From positions 3,820,001 to 3,884,000 of the forward strand of contig CM067319.1 of the NCBI GenBank assembly GCA_034231615.1: a DNA stretch of 64,000 nt, written 5' to 3'. The notes beneath the pieces are model-generated. The model did not search any database. It was not told where the DNA came from and worked only from the letters and a program-made list of their open reading frames with translations. The DNA is from Meghimatium bilineatum (lineage: Eukaryota; Mollusca; Gastropoda; Stylommatophora; Philomycidae). A program made the translations under genes and the position numbers. Below, piece by piece: positions 62,605 through 64,000 of this stretch; position 1 is the first letter of the stretch, and every line of letters starts with the position of its first letter.

Positions 62605-62998
62605 TACACGAGTTCTGCTATTACCTCGATTATTCTACTGAGAAGCACCTATGATTCTATCAGAACGGTTATGTGCCTTCAAGAGCTACCAGGATTTCTA
62701 CATCATCAGTGTTGTTATTATTATTATTACTCTCATCATCGTCGTCGTCGTCTTGATTCTTGACTGAAAATTAGCATCGTGGAACACGAACCATTCCCGT
62801 AAGTGGTCTGTTCTTTCCAGCAGTCATTCAAGAGTATGTAGACACAAAGTCCCTGCAGAGGCTGATTATATGATTTTTCAAACTTTCCATTGAGGACGCA
62901 CGTTCTCCTCTCACCCCTTGCTACCCTCTTTTGTCGTTCTTTATATGCGCCTTATTACCTCCAGCATCGTCATCTTTACTCTGTAGTCAATCTTCTTC
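62605..62998. other. Anonymous stretch
   Basis: No gene recognised; a short TATTATTATTATTAC patch near 62715. Confidence 0.45.
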
Positions 62999-62999
62999 T

Positions 63000-63150
63000 T
63001 CTGCGTTCATCACAAACACCTGCAGATTAGCAGGATGTCGTCCGGAGAATGAAATTCTCTGGGTCCGCACTAGATGAATGCGGTACCTTGTGCACCTCTG
63101 GCCAGGTTCAAATCTCATATTCCAGCATCTGATTTTTAAAATGGCTGTGA
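63000..63150 (-). mobile_element. SINE-N 3' half
   Basis: Plus strand CTGCGTTCATCACAAACACC, TGCAGATTAGCAGGATGTCG, TCCGGAGAATGAAATTCTCT, then TATTCCAGCATCTGATTTTT: family on the minus strand, decayed in the middle. Confidence 0.65.
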
Positions 63151-63184
63151 CAATGTTAGTAGTTATATACGCATGACTTGAGAC

Positions 63185-63565
63185 TTATTTGCGCACCATT
63201 ACGCACCAATGCGCACCATTTAGATGGCTCAAAGAAGAAAGTATTGGTGCGCTGCGCACCATTGCGCACCATTTAGATGGCTCAAAGAAGAAAGTATTGG
63301 TGCGCACGCACCATTTAGATGGTTCAAAGAAGAAAGTATTGTTGCGCACCATTTAGATGGTTCAAAGAAGAAAGTATTGTTGCGCACCATTGCGCACCAT
63401 TTAGATGACTCAAAGAAGAAAGTATTGTTGCGCCCCATTTAGATGACTTAAAGAAGAAAGTATTGTTGCGCACCAATGCGCAACATTTAGATGACTCAAA
63501 GAAGAAAGTATTGTTGCGCGCCAATGCGCAACATTTATATGGTTCAAAGAAGAAAGTATTGTTGT
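63185..63565. repeat. ~42 bp minisatellite with GCGCACCA
   Basis: About eight units with TTTAGATGGCTCAAAGAAGA, AAGTATTGTTGCGCACCA; the GCGCACCATT part is itself repeated one to three times per unit, so unit length varies. Both strands stay open. Confidence 0.93.
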
Positions 63566-63599
63566 GCTGCTCAGCAACACACCAACACACCAACACACC

Positions 63600-63774
63600 A
63601 GATTGTCAGCCAGTAGGATGGGGCGGCGCGAGATACCCCGACCCGATCGGTACCCCCCCCCCCCGGTGGTGGGGGGCGCGCGGATCCCGGTTTTTCCGCT
63701 GAAAATTTTCCACTGGGTTATTTAGCTAGTTCATATTTGTCTTGTGGTATTACAGACCGGGGTGTTGTGTTTGT

Positions 63775-63805
<31 letters not shown>

Positions 63806-63827
63806 CAAAAAGAGCTCATTAATAGAA
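63600..63827. other. GC-rich patch and (TA)n before the ATPase frame
   Basis: 63610-63690 is strongly GC-rich with a C run at 63652-63664, GGTGGTGGGGGGCGCGCGG and a GATCC word; (AT)n at 63776-63801. Composition differs from everything else in the window. Could be non-coding DNA of the element that holds the next frame, or an assembly joint. Confidence 0.4.
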
Positions 63828-64000
63828 ATGGATACAAGCTGGAAACATCCTTTTACAGCTATGATTGCTGGTCCAAGTGGGTGTGGAAAAACTGTTTTTG
63901 TGCAAAATTTCTTAAAATATGTGCACGAGCTGGTGGATCCGAGCCCAGAGGAAATTATCTGGTGTTATGGGGCGTGGCAGGTTGCGTATGAGACCATGCC
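63828..64000 (+). mobile_element. P-loop ATPase frame, Polinton/Maverick-like packaging ATPase family (partial, runs off the window)
   Basis: 57 codons open to the window end. Residues 13-22 are IAGPSGCGKT, a Walker A motif, followed by VFVQNFLKYV and, near residue 45, EEIIWCYGAWQVAYE, where a hydrophobic strand follows. A short HPFTAMIAGPSGCGKT start and the IIWCYG.WQ..YE box are what I associate with A32-like packaging ATPases of Polinton/Maverick and related virus-like elements in invertebrates; the assignment is by memory of the family. Treated as a probable fossil of such an element; only its beginning is visible, so wholeness and age cannot be judged. Another transposon-borne NTPase is possible. 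Confidence 0.5.

Overview
This 64 kb window looks like repeat-dominated, AT-rich nuclear DNA from an invertebrate animal. The mix of LINE families (RNase H-bearing elements with TDGSV and CPGHAG-type boxes, elements ending in a CPxCxRxFxARIGLxSHLRTH finger, and YADD elements with GHIKRH tails) together with tRNA-derived SINEs and very long minisatellites best fits a mollusc, perhaps a gastropod such as a sea slug. That placement is inference from family resemblance, not proof. There is no rRNA, no CRISPR array, no operon structure and no complete host gene that I can recognise. Two anonymous open stretches (30262-30549 and 27404-27595) are the only faint candidates for host exons.

Layout. 1-5.5 kb: a 19-24 bp satellite in two blocks around a GC-richer anonymous insert, then a 33 bp array. 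6-25 kb: many 5'-truncated LINE fragments, most on the minus strand, with SINEs of three kinds (called here S, N and M) and minisatellites between or inside them. 25-34 kb: arrays and the longest unrecognised stretches. 34-45 kb: plus-strand LINE pieces, a minus-strand RNase H LINE and a TIR-flanked hAT-like candidate around a (TA)n core. 46-50 kb: a 1.1 kb ACT/TAC microsatellite, a LINE with a 34 bp array inside it, and a 1.6 kb array with higher-order structure. 50-60 kb: more arrays, a SINE, the best-preserved LINE of the window (55344-56684, with RT domain and 34 bp flanking duplications), nested in an older RNase H LINE, and two more LINE remnants. 60-64 kb: mostly anonymous DNA, ending in a P-loop ATPase reading frame that runs off the window and resembles packaging ATPases of Polinton-like elements.

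How the parts relate. The main result is a recurring relation between LINE ends and minisatellites. At least eight arrays (39, 42, 46, 26, 38, 38, 34 and 40 bp units) have a repeat unit that is itself a piece of LINE reverse-transcriptase or C-terminal coding sequence, and the LINE continues on one or both sides of the array. The unit lengths are mostly not multiples of three, so DNA-level expansion rather than selection on protein is likely. Two long ACT-type microsatellites also begin exactly at SINE or LINE 3' ends. The N and M SINEs share a GAACGC-GAAGAA 3' tail with RNase H LINEs of the window, which suggests they borrow that LINE machinery. LINE, SINE and family names (A, C, D, E, F, G, H, J, K, L, N, M, S) are labels for this report only; strands for SINEs are given in the sense that puts the GAA-rich tail (N, M) or the AT-rich end (S) at the 3' side.
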